Shown piece after piece: positions 36,970 to 46,581 of a stretch of 64,000 nucleotides of DNA. Below the pieces are notes generated by a model. The model was not told where the DNA came from. It saw only the letters and a list, made by a program, of their open reading frames with translations, and made no database searches. Positions within the stretch are counted from its first letter, which is position 1; the number at the start of each line of letters is the position of its first letter. This DNA is from Pedococcus_A sp963730585 (GTDB taxonomy: Bacteria; Actinomycetota; Actinomycetes; Actinomycetales; Dermatophilaceae): NCBI GenBank assembly GCA_963730585.1, contig CAVSSL010000011.1, positions 930,001-994,000 on the forward strand, given 5' to 3'. Made by a program: the position numbers and the translations under genes.

Positions 36970-38024
36970 CCCTTCGCCAGCAGCGGCACCAGCTCGGCGA
37001 CCGCCAGGTCCGTGCCGGCGTCGTCGACGTCGAGGTGCCAGACCAGGCGCACGGAGGTGCCGGACACGGCATACAGGCGCACGCCCCGCTCGGCGGCCGC
37101 GGTGACGAAGTCGGCCGGCGCCCAGCCGGCGACGGAGACGTCGAGCACCACGATGTTGGTCTCGACGCGGGCTGGGTCGATGCTGCCGGGCACCGCCTCG
37201 GCCGCCGCCTCGGCGAACCGTCGGGCCCGTGCGTGGTCGTCGGCGAGCCGCTCTACGTGGTGGTCGAGCGCCCAGAGCCCGCCGGCGGCGAGTATGCCGA
37301 CCTGGCGCATGCCGCCGCCGAACCGCTTGCGCCAGATGCGCGCCTCCGCCATCTGCGCGGCCGAGCCGACGAGCACCGAGCCGACCGGAGCGCCGAGGCC
37401 CTTGCTCAGGCAGACGCTGACCGTGTCGAAGTGGCGGCCGTAGCCGGCCAGGTGGATGCCCGTCGCCACGTGGGCGTTCCAGAGCCGGGCGCCGTCGAGG
37501 TGCATCGCCACGCCACGCTCGCGGGTGCCGGCCCGCAGGGCCTCGATCTGCTCGAGCGGCTGGACGGTACCGCCACCGAAGTTGTGGGTGTTCTCGACCA
37601 CCACGAGGCGCGTGTTGACCTGGTACGCGCCCCCGTCGGGGATCATCAGCGCAAGCGGCTGCGCAGCGTCGAGGAGGCCGAACGGCGCGACCCACGACCG
37701 CGAGCTGATACCCGACAGCACCGCGGCCGCGCCCATCTCGGCCCGCAGCACGTGGGCCAGGGAGTCGGCGAGGAGCTCCTCCCCCGGCTTGACGTGCAGC
37801 CGGATGCCGAGCTGGTTGGCCATCGACCCCGTCGGCGTGAACAGCCCGTCCTCGTGCCCGAGCAGGTCGGCGACCCGCTGCTCGAGCTCGCGGACCGTCG
37901 GGTCCTCACCGAAGACGTCGTCGCCGACGGTGGCGGAAGCCATGGCTGCCCGCATGCCCTCCGTCGGGCGCGTCAGGGTGTCCGAGAGCAGGTCGACGGC
38001 AGGTGTGTTGATCGAGTCCCCCAT
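36960..38024 (-). CDS. Low-specificity threonine aldolase (PLP-dependent)
   Basis: A 354-residue beta-eliminating-lyase-type enzyme that cleaves threonine or allo-threonine to glycine and acetaldehyde. It begins DLLSDTLTRPTEGMRAAM and VGDDVFGEDPTV as in the family, with the PLP lysine in CLSKGLGAPVGS, the ENTHNFGGG segment and MHLDGARLWNA. It starts 16 nt after the DAHP synthase stop in the same direction and may share its transcript. One in-frame GTATGCC element (Tyr TAT-Ala) and one GGC-ATA-CTC, using the rare Ile codon ATA. Confidence 0.9.
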   Translation of the reverse strand: MGDSINTPAVDLLSDTLTRPTEGMRAAMASATVGDDVFGEDPTVRELEQRVADLLGHEDGLFTPTGSMANQLGIRLHVKPGEELLADSLAHVLRAEMGAAAVLSGISSRSWVAPFGLLDAAQPLALMIPDGGAYQVNTRLVVVENTHNFGGGTVQPLEQIEALRAGTRERGVAMHLDGARLWNAHVATGIHLAGYGRHFDTVSVCLSKGLGAPVGSVLVGSAAQMAEARIWRKRFGGGMRQVGILAAGGLWALDHHVERLADDHARARRFAEAAAEAVPGSIDPARVETNIVVLDVSVAGWAPADFVTAAAERGVRLYAVSGTSVRLVWHLDVDDAGTDLAVAELVPLLAKGPR

Positions 38025-38040
38025 GGCGAGTTGGTGTGGG

Positions 38041-39393
38041 TCAGTCGCGGGAGATCATCTCGGCGACCAGGAACGCCAGCTCCAGGCTCTGCTGGTGGTT
38101 CAGGCGCGGGTCGCAGACGCTCTCGTAGCGCTTGTTCAGGTCCGCGTCGAGGATCCGCTCGGAACCGCCGATGCACTCGGTCACGTCGTTGCCGGTGAGC
38201 TCGACGTGGATGCCGCCGGGCACCGTGCCGAGGCCCTGGTGCACCTCGAAGAAGCCGCGCACCTCCTCGACGACGTCCTCGAAGTCGCGGGTCTTGTAGC
38301 CCGACGCCGACTCGAAGGTGTTGCCGTGCATGGGGTCGCAGATCCACGTCACCAGCGCACCGGAGGCGGTGACCTTCTCGACCAGGTGCGGGAGCGCCTC
38401 GCGCACCGTGCCCGCCCCCATGCGGGTGATGAAGGTCAGGCGGCCCGGCTCGCGCTCGGGGTCGACCTTGTCGATGAGGCGCAGCACGTCGTCGGGGTGC
38501 GCCTTGTTCGACAGCTTGACGCCGATCGGGTTGCGCACCTTGGAGACGAAGTCGATGTGCGCGCCGTCGAGGTCGCGCGTGCGCTCGCCGATCCAGATGA
38601 AGTGGCCGGAGGTGTCGTAGAGGTCACCGGTGCGGCTGTCGACCCGGGTCAGCGGGCGCTCGTAGTCGAGCAGCAGCGCCTCGTGCGCCGAGAAGAACTC
38701 GGTCGTCTTCATGGCCTCGAAGTCGGCGCCGCAGGCCTGCATGAACTTCATCGCCTTGTCGATGTCGCGCGCCAGCCGCTCGTAGCGGGAGTTGGCGGCG
38801 TTGGCGACGAAACCGCGGTTCCAGTCGTGCACGTGCCGCAGGTCGGCGAAGCCACCCGTGGTGAAGGCGCGCACGAGGTTCAGGGTCGCGCTGCTCGCGT
38901 GGTAGGCCCGCACCAGCCGCTGCGGGTCCGGGGTGCGGGCGGCCTCGGTGAAGTCGAAGTCGTTGACCATGTCGCCGCGGTAGGCCGGCAGGGTCACGCC
39001 CTCGCGGGTCTCGTCGTTGCTCGAGCGCGGCTTGGCGTACTGCCCGGCCATGCGGCCGACCTTGACCACCGGCACGGACGCGCCGTAGGTGAGGACCGCC
39101 GCCATCTGCAGGATGGTCTTCACCCGGTCGCGGATGTTGTCGGCCGTCGCGCTCGCGAAGGTCTCGGCGCAGTCGCCGCCCTGCAGCACGAACGCCTCAC
39201 CCCGGGCGGCTGCCGCCATCCGGGTGCGCAGCACGTCGCACTCACCGGCGAACACCAGCGGCGGATAGGTCGCCAGCGTCGCGATCGCGTCGGCAAGCTG
39301 CTCGGCGTCCGGCCAGACCGGCTGCTGGGCAGCGGGGAGGTCGGCGCCGGCCGCGAGGCTGGCGAGGGCGTCGGAGGCGTGCGTGGTGCTCAC
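38041..39393 (-). CDS. aroG: Class II 3-deoxy-7-phosphoheptulonate (DAHP) synthase
   Basis: A 450-residue enzyme for the first step of the shikimate pathway (phosphoenolpyruvate plus erythrose 4-phosphate). Segments typical of the plant/actinobacterial class II type: FVLQGGDCAETFA (metal Cys), VKVGRMAGQYAKPRS, WIGERTRDLDGAH, GVKLSNKAHPDD and WICDPMHGNT. It corresponds to Rv2178c. The GTG start at 39393 is supported by TATCCT ending 7 nt upstream; a longer start would overlap the divergent ABC gene region. Confidence 0.93.
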   Translation of the reverse strand: MSTTHASDALASLAAGADLPAAQQPVWPDAEQLADAIATLATYPPLVFAGECDVLRTRMAAAARGEAFVLQGGDCAETFASATADNIRDRVKTILQMAAVLTYGASVPVVKVGRMAGQYAKPRSSNDETREGVTLPAYRGDMVNDFDFTEAARTPDPQRLVRAYHASSATLNLVRAFTTGGFADLRHVHDWNRGFVANAANSRYERLARDIDKAMKFMQACGADFEAMKTTEFFSAHEALLLDYERPLTRVDSRTGDLYDTSGHFIWIGERTRDLDGAHIDFVSKVRNPIGVKLSNKAHPDDVLRLIDKVDPEREPGRLTFITRMGAGTVREALPHLVEKVTASGALVTWICDPMHGNTFESASGYKTRDFEDVVEEVRGFFEVHQGLGTVPGGIHVELTGNDVTECIGGSERILDADLNKRYESVCDPRLNHQQSLELAFLVAEMISRD

Positions 39394-39400
39394 GTCGTCA

Positions 39401-39406
39401 AGGATA
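39401..39406 (-). promoter_or_regulatory. Leaderless -10 (TATCCT) of aroG
   Basis: TATCCT on the minus strand, then 7 nt, then GTG at 39393. The rest of the divergent gap holds a GTATGCC element (39440-39446). Confidence 0.6.
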
Positions 39407-39576
39407 GGTCTCCTCCGCGACCGGTCCGTGACAGGCCCGTATGCCGGGACCGCCCCGCCGTCCGCCAGCCGCGCCAGGGCTGGTGACCGGGCAGTGGTGG
39501 CCCGGGGACCTTCGCCCCTTGGGCTCCACCCGCAGGAAGCGTGTGCTGAAGGGGCGCGGCTCGGGATGGAGGTCTC

Positions 39577-40542
39577 ATGACGAACACCCCAACGCACCGC
39601 ACCGGGGCAGGCCGGGCAGTCGGCGAAGTGAACGGGACAGCGGCCGAGCCGGCGATCCGCTGCACCGGTCTCACCAAGGACTTCGGCGGTGGCCACGGCC
39701 TCTTCGACCTCGACGTGAGCGTGCGCCGTGGCGAGGTCTTCGGCCTGATCGGGCCGAACGGAGCCGGCAAGACCACGATGATCCGGCTGCTCATGGGGCT
39801 GATCCGGCCGGCCCACGGCACCGCCACGCTGCTCGGCCTCGACGCCCAGGCCGACAGCCTCGCGCTCAAGCGACGCATCGGCTACCTGCCCGGCGAGCTG
39901 CCGCGCTTCCCCGGCGTGACCGCCGGCTACGTCGTCGGGCTCATGGCGGGACTGCGCGGCGGTGTGGACCCCGACCGCGTCACGGCACTCGCCGAGCGGC
40001 TCGAGCTCGACCTCGGCCAGCGCTTCGAGAACCTGTCACACGGCAACAAGCAGAAGGTGGGCCTGGTCCAGGCCTTCATGCACGAGCCCGAGCTGTTGCT
40101 CCTCGACGAGCCGACGCTGGGTCTCGACCCCTTGATGCAGCGGGAGTTCCAGCGGCTGCTCACCGAGGCTGCGGACTCCGGAGCGACGGTGCTGCTGTCA
40201 TCGCACGTCCTCACGGAGGTCGAGCAGGTCTGCGACCGCATGGGTCTCATCCGTGCCGGCCGCATCCTGCGGGTCGGCTCGCTCGAAGAGCTCCGCGACG
40301 TGCGCGTGCACCGCGTGGAGGCGGTCGTGCCCGGTGGCCTCAGCAGCACCGAGCTGACTCTGCTCGGCGCCCTTCCCGGGGTGGGTGAGGCGGGTGCCGA
40401 CGGAGACCTCGTGCGCTGCGCGGTCCACGGCCCCATCACACCGCTGCTGCGGTTCCTGGCCGCCCGGGACGTCGTCGAGCTCGACAGCCGCGAGCTCAGC
40501 CTGGAGGAGGTGTTCCTCTCTGAGTTCCAAACCACGTCCTGA
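39577..40542 (+). CDS. ABC exporter ATPase subunit
   Basis: A 321-residue ABC-2-type ATPase. Walker A GPNGAGKTTM, signature LSHGNKQKVGL (a variant of LSGGQ), Walker B LLLLDEPTLGLDP and the switch His in LLSSHVLTEVE are present. It energises export through the next protein; related pairs export drugs or antibiotics, but the substrate is unknown. The ATG at 39577 has TGGAGG upstream. The 3' end carries the possible ribosome binding site of the permease gene. Confidence 0.92.
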   Translation: MTNTPTHRTGAGRAVGEVNGTAAEPAIRCTGLTKDFGGGHGLFDLDVSVRRGEVFGLIGPNGAGKTTMIRLLMGLIRPAHGTATLLGLDAQADSLALKRRIGYLPGELPRFPGVTAGYVVGLMAGLRGGVDPDRVTALAERLELDLGQRFENLSHGNKQKVGLVQAFMHEPELLLLDEPTLGLDPLMQREFQRLLTEAADSGATVLLSSHVLTEVEQVCDRMGLIRAGRILRVGSLEELRDVRVHRVEAVVPGGLSSTELTLLGALPGVGEAGADGDLVRCAVHGPITPLLRFLAARDVVELDSRELSLEEVFLSEFQTTS

Positions 40543-40573
40543 GCGGCGCCGGTGGGCCCTGGTCCGGTCCACG

Positions 40574-42175
40574 GTGCGAAACCACCGCCTGGCCGCGGCC
40601 TTGTGGGTCGTCGGCGGCTCGCTCTTCATGTACCTCATCGCGGACTCGCTCGCCTCCGAGATGGCCAGCTATGCCGGTGGACCGCAGGCCCTGGCGGCCA
40701 GTGTGCGACCCGGGGTCGAAGCGCTACGGCTGCTGCGCTGGCCCGCCGACCGGCTCGACACCCTGGGCGGATACCTGACCTACCACAACGTCTTCCTCTA
40801 CACGCTCTTCCTGTCGCTCTACGCGGCCGTCCAGGGGGCACGGGCGGTCCGCGGCGCCGAGGAGTCGCACACCTTGGAGGAGGTCCTCGCCACTGGCTGG
40901 TCCCGCGCCGCGGTCGTCCGGGACTGCGCGCTCGGCTTCCTCGCCGTGCTCGTCGTCGTCACGGCGGGCGTGGGTGGCGGCACCGTCCTCGCCCTCGCCG
41001 CCGGCAGCGCACCCGACGCGCCGGGCGCGCTCGTGACGGCGACGGGGTCGGGCCTGGCCGCCCTCGCGGCATACGGCCTCGGCATGCTGGTGGCGCAGGT
41101 CGTGGGCAGCGCCCGGTCGGCGGCGGGGCTGAGCGCGCTGCTGCTGACCGCGCTCTACGTCGTCACGAACGTCTGGGACCAGGTCGGACCGCTCGGGTTG
41201 CTGCGGTTCGTGTCCCCGTTCTGGTACGCGACTTCCCTGCGGGCGATGGTGCCGGGCGCGGAGGTCGACCCGTGGGCCGCCGTGGCGCTGGTCGCCATGG
41301 CTGGTGTCCTGCTCGTCCTCGCGGCGCTCGCCTTCGAGAAGCGGGACTACGGGGCGGCGCTCTGGGTGGCCGCCACAACGAGGACACCCCACCGGGCCGC
41401 CCCCGTGCGACGACCTGCCCTGCGCACCTGGTGGAGCGCGACCCTGCTGCGCACCCGGCTGGGACTGGTCGTGTGGACGGTGTCCACCGCCCTGTGGGTG
41501 TCGGTGATGGTGGCGCTCGAGCCGAGCGTGATGGCGGCGTGGGAGGCCTTCAAGGACTACCTCAGCGGAGGCCCACCCTCCCCCGCCGCGACACCGGCGG
41601 ACCAGTACATCGCCTTCGCGGGCGACATCATCACGCCCGTGGTTGCCGCCTACGTCGTCGCCCAGGCGGCGGGATGGGTCGCCGACCTCGAGCAGGGGCG
41701 GGTGGAGGCGGTGCTGGCCGGGCCGATCTCGTGGACCCGGCTGGTCCGCGAGCGGGTGGCCGCGGCGCTCGTCGGCACCGCCGTCATCACGGTGGGCGGG
41801 ATCGCTGCCCTCGTGCTCGGCGCCGCACGGGTCGACGTCGGGCTCCACGCCGACGGGCTGGCCCGCATGGCCTTCGGCTGCCTGCTCTTCGGCGGTGCCG
41901 TCGCCGGGGTCTGCGCCGTCGTGGTCGCGGTCGCGCGCACCGGGCCCGCCGTCCCCGTGATCGCCGTGTTTCTCGCGGCGTCCTACCTGCTCGGCCTGAT
42001 GGCGCCGATGCTGGACTGGCCGGACTGGGTCGCCCGGCTCTCCGTCTTCACCGCCCTCGGCCACCCCTACCTCGAGTGGTCCGGCGCACTGGGCACGACG
42101 ATGCTGCTGTCCCTGTTCGTCGCCGGCGTCCTCGCCGCCGGTGCCATCTCCGAGCGCACCCCCAAGGTCGCCTGA
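40574..42175 (+). CDS. ABC-2-type exporter permease, two-repeat form
   Basis: A protein of about 533 residues with about twelve hydrophobic segments in two similar halves (roughly residues 1-270 and 290-533), typical of multidrug or antibiotic exporters with a fused dimeric permease. The GTG at 40574 gives RNHRLAAALWVVGG before helix 1. A CTG at 40520, overlapping the ATPase gene and placed 9 nt after GGAGGAGG, would add a basic N-terminal tail and may be the real start. One in-frame GGCATAC element (Ala GCA-Tyr TAC). Confidence 0.85.
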   Translation: MRNHRLAAALWVVGGSLFMYLIADSLASEMASYAGGPQALAASVRPGVEALRLLRWPADRLDTLGGYLTYHNVFLYTLFLSLYAAVQGARAVRGAEESHTLEEVLATGWSRAAVVRDCALGFLAVLVVVTAGVGGGTVLALAAGSAPDAPGALVTATGSGLAALAAYGLGMLVAQVVGSARSAAGLSALLLTALYVVTNVWDQVGPLGLLRFVSPFWYATSLRAMVPGAEVDPWAAVALVAMAGVLLVLAALAFEKRDYGAALWVAATTRTPHRAAPVRRPALRTWWSATLLRTRLGLVVWTVSTALWVSVMVALEPSVMAAWEAFKDYLSGGPPSPAATPADQYIAFAGDIITPVVAAYVVAQAAGWVADLEQGRVEAVLAGPISWTRLVRERVAAALVGTAVITVGGIAALVLGAARVDVGLHADGLARMAFGCLLFGGAVAGVCAVVVAVARTGPAVPVIAVFLAASYLLGLMAPMLDWPDWVARLSVFTALGHPYLEWSGALGTTMLLSLFVAGVLAAGAISERTPKVA

Positions 42176-42184
42176 GGGGTCGCG

Positions 42185-42889
42185 TCAGAGCTCCGGCGTC
42201 TCCAGGCCGCGGGCGATCGCGAACCGGACGAGCTCGACCCGGTTGTGCAGCTGGAGCTTGCCGAGCGTGTTCTGCACGTGGTTCTGCACCGTGCGGTGGG
42301 AGATGAACAGCTCGGCCGCGATCTCCTTGTAGGACATGCCGGTCGCCACGAGCTTGAGCACCTCCGTCTCGCGCGGGGTCAGCTCGGGGACCTCGCGGCC
42401 GGGCTCCTCCGGCGGCTCGCTCGACAGGCGGCGGAACTCCCCCAGCACCAGGCCGGCCAGGCCCGGCGTGAAGACGGCCTCACCACGGGCCGTGGCGCGC
42501 ACCGCCTCGATGATCTCCGCGCTCGACGCCGACTTCACGAGGTATCCGGTGGCCCCCGCCTTCACCGCGTCGAGGACGTCCTGGTGCTCGCCGCTGGCCG
42601 ACAGGATGAGCACCCGCGTCTCCAGCCCGCCGACGGCCCGGCACACCTCGTGGCCGGCCAGGCCCGGGAGGTTGAGGTCGAGCACGAGCACGTCGGGGCG
42701 CGTGGCCCGGGTGCGGTTGACCGCGCTCGGGCCGTCGCCGGCCGTCGCGAGCACGTCCATGCCGGCCTCCGTGAGGTCACGGGCCACCGCGTCGCGCCAC
42801 AGCGGGTGGTCGTCGGCCACCACGACGGTCAGCGGCTGCTCGCCGCCGACAGCCGGTGACGCCGCCCCCTCGTGCACCGTCTCACTCAT
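42185..42889 (-). CDS. NarL/LuxR-family response regulator
   Basis: A 234-residue response regulator. The receiver has the acidic pair in VVADDHPLWRD, phosphoacceptor Asp in DVLVLDLNLPG, LSASGEHQ and the Lys in YLVKSASS. The LuxR-type helix-turn-helix is LTPRETEVLKLVATGMSYKE. The ATG overlaps the kinase stop (ATGA), so the two are translationally coupled. It is probably phosphorylated by the upstream kinase; its regulon is unknown. Confidence 0.93.
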   Translation of the reverse strand: MSETVHEGAASPAVGGEQPLTVVVADDHPLWRDAVARDLTEAGMDVLATAGDGPSAVNRTRATRPDVLVLDLNLPGLAGHEVCRAVGGLETRVLILSASGEHQDVLDAVKAGATGYLVKSASSAEIIEAVRATARGEAVFTPGLAGLVLGEFRRLSSEPPEEPGREVPELTPRETEVLKLVATGMSYKEIAAELFISHRTVQNHVQNTLGKLQLHNRVELVRFAIARGLETPEL

Positions 42890-44082
42890 CCCTGCGCTCC
42901 CCCGTTCGCCGTGTGCGTCACCCGCTTGGGCGCCCGCATCCGCACCGTCACTCCTGATCCCTCGCGGACAGCCCACTCCGCGTCGCCACCAAGATCCCGC
43001 AACCGCCCCCGGATGCTCGACGCCACGCCGAGACGACCGGCCGCCTCCGCCTCCGCGAGCCGGCCCGACGGCATACCGGCGCCGTTGTCGCGCACCGTGA
43101 GCGCCACGGTCTCGCCCTCGTCCTCGACGAGCACCCAGGCCTGCGCAGCTTCGCCGGCGTGCTGGCGCACGTTGTCGAGGGCCGCCCCCACCGCGGCCTC
43201 GAGCTCGGTGGCGGCTGCCGCGGGCACGAGCACCGGGTCGGCCGGCGCGACGACGTGCACGCGCTCGCCGGCGTGCCGGGTGAGGAGTGACCGCAGGTCG
43301 ACCTCACCGTCGGCAGGCACCTGGTCGTCCGCCTCCGTCGCCGTCACCAGCGCCCGCAGCCGGCGCTCCTGCTCCGCCGCCATGCCCCCGAGGTCGGCCG
43401 CCTCTCCCCCGAGCTGGGCGCCGCGACGGTTGATGAACGCCAAGGTCTGGAGCACCCCGTCGTGCACCGTGCGCGCCAGCCGCTCCCGCTCGCGCACGCG
43501 CGCCTCGAGCACGAGCGCGGCGCGCAGCTTGGCGTGGCCCTCGCGGGCGAGGTCGACGGCGTAGCCGATGAGGGTGCCGATGAGCAGCAGGAGCACCACG
43601 TTGTTGACCGTGTGGAACGTCGGGTCCTGCACCTCCAGCAGGTCCACGACGCCGATGAACAGCGCCGCGAGGAACCCGCCCCGGCGCCCCAGCAGCACCG
43701 CCGCCGACACCACGGCGGCCGCCGGCCAGAAGGTCGGCACCGTCGGGGCGCCCGAGTGGATGACGGCCTCGCTGTCGACCAGTCGGGTGGCGAGGACGGC
43801 GCCCGCCGCGAGCCCGAGCTCGACGAGCACCAGCGTGAGCGTGCGCCGACGGTGGACGACGAGGAACACCGTCCAGGCGCCGAGCACCGCCAGCACGCCC
43901 CAGGCCACCGCGGGGCGCACCATCTGCTCGTGGCGGTCCCACGCGGCATACGCCGCATAGGTGAGCGCCAGCGGTCGCAGGACGTCGATGCCCTTCCAGA
44001 AGGCCTCGACGACACCGGGCTCGGAGCCCTCGGTCGGCACCGCCGCGTCACGGGCGACAGCCGGCTCCCCCCAGGCGGTCAC
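42886..44082 (-). CDS. MacS-type sensor histidine kinase
   Basis: A 398-residue membrane kinase. About five to six hydrophobic segments (residues 30-180) precede a HisKA_3 dimerisation segment RLARTVHDGVLQTLAFI, with His in HDGVLQ, and a HATPase with ALDNVRQHAGEA and VRDNGAGMPSGRL. It lies 6 nt after the acyltransferase stop, so lipid or envelope state is a possible signal (inference). One GGTATGCCG element is in frame as Gly(GGT)-Met-Pro. Confidence 0.9.
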   Translation of the reverse strand: MTAWGEPAVARDAAVPTEGSEPGVVEAFWKGIDVLRPLALTYAAYAAWDRHEQMVRPAVAWGVLAVLGAWTVFLVVHRRRTLTLVLVELGLAAGAVLATRLVDSEAVIHSGAPTVPTFWPAAAVVSAAVLLGRRGGFLAALFIGVVDLLEVQDPTFHTVNNVVLLLLIGTLIGYAVDLAREGHAKLRAALVLEARVRERERLARTVHDGVLQTLAFINRRGAQLGGEAADLGGMAAEQERRLRALVTATEADDQVPADGEVDLRSLLTRHAGERVHVVAPADPVLVPAAAATELEAAVGAALDNVRQHAGEAAQAWVLVEDEGETVALTVRDNGAGMPSGRLAEAEAAGRLGVASSIRGRLRDLGGDAEWAVREGSGVTVRMRAPKRVTHTANGGAQG

Positions 44083-44088
44083 CGCGGC

Positions 44089-44988
44089 TCAGCTGGCCGC
44101 GCGCTCGTCCGGCGGCACGTCGCGGTCGTCGGGCCGCTCCTCGTTCCCGCCGTCGGGGGTCGTCTCGTCGATGTCGGCCGCGGCGTCGTCGATCCTCGGC
44201 TCGTGCCGGCGAGGCTTGCCCTCGGCGGCGTCGAGCGCCTCCTCGAGCTCCTTGGCTGCGGTGCCGGGGCGGGCCGCCTCCTGCAGCTCGCGGGCCTTGG
44301 TCTTGGCGGCGGCGAGGATGCGGTCCTTCATCGAGGTGGCGTACATGTCGACGTACTCCTGCCCCGAGAGCAGCATCAGCTCGTACATGATCTCGTCGGT
44401 GATCGAGCGCAGGACGAAGCGGTCGTCCTCCATGCCCTCGTAGCGCGAGAAGTCGAGCGGCTTCCCGATGCGGACACCGATGCGCATGATCTTCGGCACC
44501 ACCTTGCCGGTGGGCTGCGCCTTGTCGGTGCCGATCATGGCCACCGGCAGCACCGGGCAGCCGGCCTCGAGCGCCATCCGGGCGACGCCGGTGCGGCCGC
44601 GGTAGAGCCGGCCGTCGGGCGAGCGGGTGCCCTCCGGGTAGATGCCGAGGACCTCATTGCGGCGCAGCACCTTCAGGCCCGACCGCAGCGCGGCCTCGCC
44701 GGCGCGCCCCCCGCTCCGGTCGATGGGCAGCTGGCCGACGCCCTTGAAGAAGGCGGCCGTCATGCGGCCCTTGATGCCGCGACCGGTGAAGTAGTCGGAC
44801 TTGGCGAGGAAGGTGACGCGGCGCTGCACGACGAGCGGCAGGAAGATCGAGTCCGAGAACGAGAGGTGGTTGCTCGCGAGGATGGCCGGGCCCTCCTCGG
44901 GGATGTTCTCCTCCCCTTCGACCCACGGCCGGAACAGCAGCTTGAGGATCGGCCCGAGCACGACCGTCTTCAGAACCCAGTAGAACAC
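44089..44988 (-). CDS. 1-acyl-glycerol-3-phosphate acyltransferase-like protein (PlsC family)
   Basis: A 299-residue membrane-associated acyltransferase. The HX4D motif is ASNHLSFSDS, the second block is LPIDRSGG, and the third GIYPEGTRSPDGRLYRG. It acylates phospholipid precursors or related glycolipids. By order it corresponds to Rv2182c. The C-terminus (about residues 230-299) is a long charged Asp/Glu-rich tail. GTG start with GGAGGGAGG. It heads an operon with the two-component system. Confidence 0.9.
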   Translation of the reverse strand: MFYWVLKTVVLGPILKLLFRPWVEGEENIPEEGPAILASNHLSFSDSIFLPLVVQRRVTFLAKSDYFTGRGIKGRMTAAFFKGVGQLPIDRSGGRAGEAALRSGLKVLRRNEVLGIYPEGTRSPDGRLYRGRTGVARMALEAGCPVLPVAMIGTDKAQPTGKVVPKIMRIGVRIGKPLDFSRYEGMEDDRFVLRSITDEIMYELMLLSGQEYVDMYATSMKDRILAAAKTKARELQEAARPGTAAKELEEALDAAEGKPRRHEPRIDDAAADIDETTPDGGNEERPDDRDVPPDERAAS

Positions 44989-45112
44989 CGTGGCACCTCC
45001 CTCCTGTGACGCGGTGAACTCTACGACACTATCGACGCCGACATGCCCCCGTGCGAGGATGCGCGCGACCCCACCGAGCGTCGCCCGCGGCGCCAGTCCG
45101 ACAGGAGCCCCC

Positions 45113-45874
45113 GTGCCCGTGCTGCCCGGCGCCGAGCCCTACACCCACGACGGCTCCGACACCGGTGTCCTCCTCATCCACGGGTTCAGCGGCAACCCCC
45201 AGAGCATGCGCCCGTGGGGCGAGCACCTGGCCGGCAAGGGCTACACCGTGAGCGTGCCCCGCCTGCCCGGCCACGGCACGACGTGGCAGGAGATGAACCG
45301 CACCCGGTGGGAGGACTGGTATGCCGTCGCCGACCGCGAGTTCCGCTCGCTCCGCGAGCGCTGCTCCCAGGTCTTCGTCGGCGGGCTGTCGATGGGTGGC
45401 TCCCTGGCGCTGGCCGTCGCCCAGGAGCACGGGCCGCGGGTCTCCGGGCTCGTGCTGGTCAACCCCGCCGTGAAGTTCAACGACTGGCGGCTGCGCCTCA
45501 TACCGGTCCTGAAGTACGTCATGCCGAGCGCCGCCCCCATCGGCAGCGACATCAAGAAGCCGGGCGTCACCGAGCTCGCCTACGAACGAGCGGCCGTGCA
45601 CGCCGCGCACTCGCAGTTCATCGGCTGGAGGACTGTCGTCCGTGACCTGCCCGAGGTGACCCAGCCGGTGCTGCTGCTGCGCTCCGCCGAGGACCACGTC
45701 GTCCCCGCGGCCAGCTCGGAGCTGATCCTGTCGCACATCTCGAGCCAGGACGTCACCGAGATCGTGCTGCACGACAGCTACCACGTGGCTACCCTCGACA
45801 ATGACGCGCCGCGCATCTTCGACGAGTCGGTGGCGTTCATCGAGCGGCTCAGCTCCGAGCGCCTCAGCTCGTAG
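45113..45874 (+). CDS. Alpha/beta hydrolase (carboxylesterase / monoacylglycerol lipase-like)
   Basis: A 253-residue serine hydrolase. The oxyanion segment LLIHGFSGNPQSM, nucleophile elbow VGGLSMGGSLAL, Asp in SAEDHVVP and His in DSYHVATLD complete the triad, as in bacterial monoacylglycerol lipase/Est30-type esterases. The GTG at 45113 with GGAG upstream gives a compact start; a longer frame would add non-conserved sequence. The C-terminus has a short duplication (ERLSSERLSS). One GGTATGCC element is in frame (Trp-Tyr TAT-Ala). Confidence 0.85.
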   Translation: MPVLPGAEPYTHDGSDTGVLLIHGFSGNPQSMRPWGEHLAGKGYTVSVPRLPGHGTTWQEMNRTRWEDWYAVADREFRSLRERCSQVFVGGLSMGGSLALAVAQEHGPRVSGLVLVNPAVKFNDWRLRLIPVLKYVMPSAAPIGSDIKKPGVTELAYERAAVHAAHSQFIGWRTVVRDLPEVTQPVLLLRSAEDHVVPAASSELILSHISSQDVTEIVLHDSYHVATLDNDAPRIFDESVAFIERLSSERLSS

Positions 45875-45916
45875 CCATCGCGGGCCGCAGGCAGCGGCGG
45901 GCCAGGACGGAGAACC

Positions 45917-46486
45917 ATGAGCGACAGGGACGTGGACGCCCAGTTCGCGGACATCATCGCGCACTGGGACGACGTCGCGCCCCTGCCGGAGCGAGGCCCT
46001 GACGCGCCGCAGACCAACGAGCCACCCACGGGTCCGGTCGGTCTCGAGGGGCTGGACGACGTCGACGACGGGCCCCGGTCGGTGTCGGGCCCGGGCGAGG
46101 TCCCCCCGCCGGTTCGCCCCTCCGCGGTCAACCCCTCCCCGCTGGCCGGCAGCATCCCGGTCTGGCGCGGGGCCACCTCGGGCGCGGGTGCCGGCCGACC
46201 GGACGCCGCCGCGAGCGCGGCCGGGGCGGACGACGAGGACGAGCACTTCCAGCCCGGCCCGACCGCGCCCCTGCCACCCCAGGAGGACATCCACTTCTGG
46301 GGCATCGTCGTCGGCCTCGTCGCCGGACCGCTCCTCCTGCTGTGGCTCGTGATCTTCCGCCCCGATGTCAGCGACTGGTGGGTGCTCGCCTCCCTGGGCC
46401 TGACCGTCATGGGCTTCGTGCTGCTCGTGCTGCGCCAGCCACACGCCCGGGACACGGACGACCCGGACGACGGCGCCCGCGTCTAG
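45917..46486 (+). CDS. Conserved actinobacterial membrane protein, acidic N-terminus
   Basis: A 189-residue protein. Residues 1-120 are acidic and Pro-rich (starting MSDRDVDAQFADIIAHWDD); two hydrophobic segments follow (about residues 127-145 and 152-170) and a short acidic tail. No named domain is recognised. It follows the hydrolase by 42 nt with GGACGGAGAACC before the ATG. Confidence 0.7.
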   Translation: MSDRDVDAQFADIIAHWDDVAPLPERGPDAPQTNEPPTGPVGLEGLDDVDDGPRSVSGPGEVPPPVRPSAVNPSPLAGSIPVWRGATSGAGAGRPDAAASAAGADDEDEHFQPGPTAPLPPQEDIHFWGIVVGLVAGPLLLLWLVIFRPDVSDWWVLASLGLTVMGFVLLVLRQPHARDTDDPDDGARV

Positions 46487-46568
46487 CGCGGGCCTCGTCG
46501 GAACCGGTCGGGGTCGTCCGTTCGGACACGGTCCCGCCGTCCGGCGAACACCCCGCGGCACCGGATCC

Positions 46569-46574
46569 TAGGGT
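46569..46574 (+). promoter_or_regulatory. Leaderless -10 (TAGGGT)
   Basis: TAGGGT, then 7 nt, then the ATG at 46582. Confidence 0.6.
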
Positions 46575-46581
46575 CGCCGGC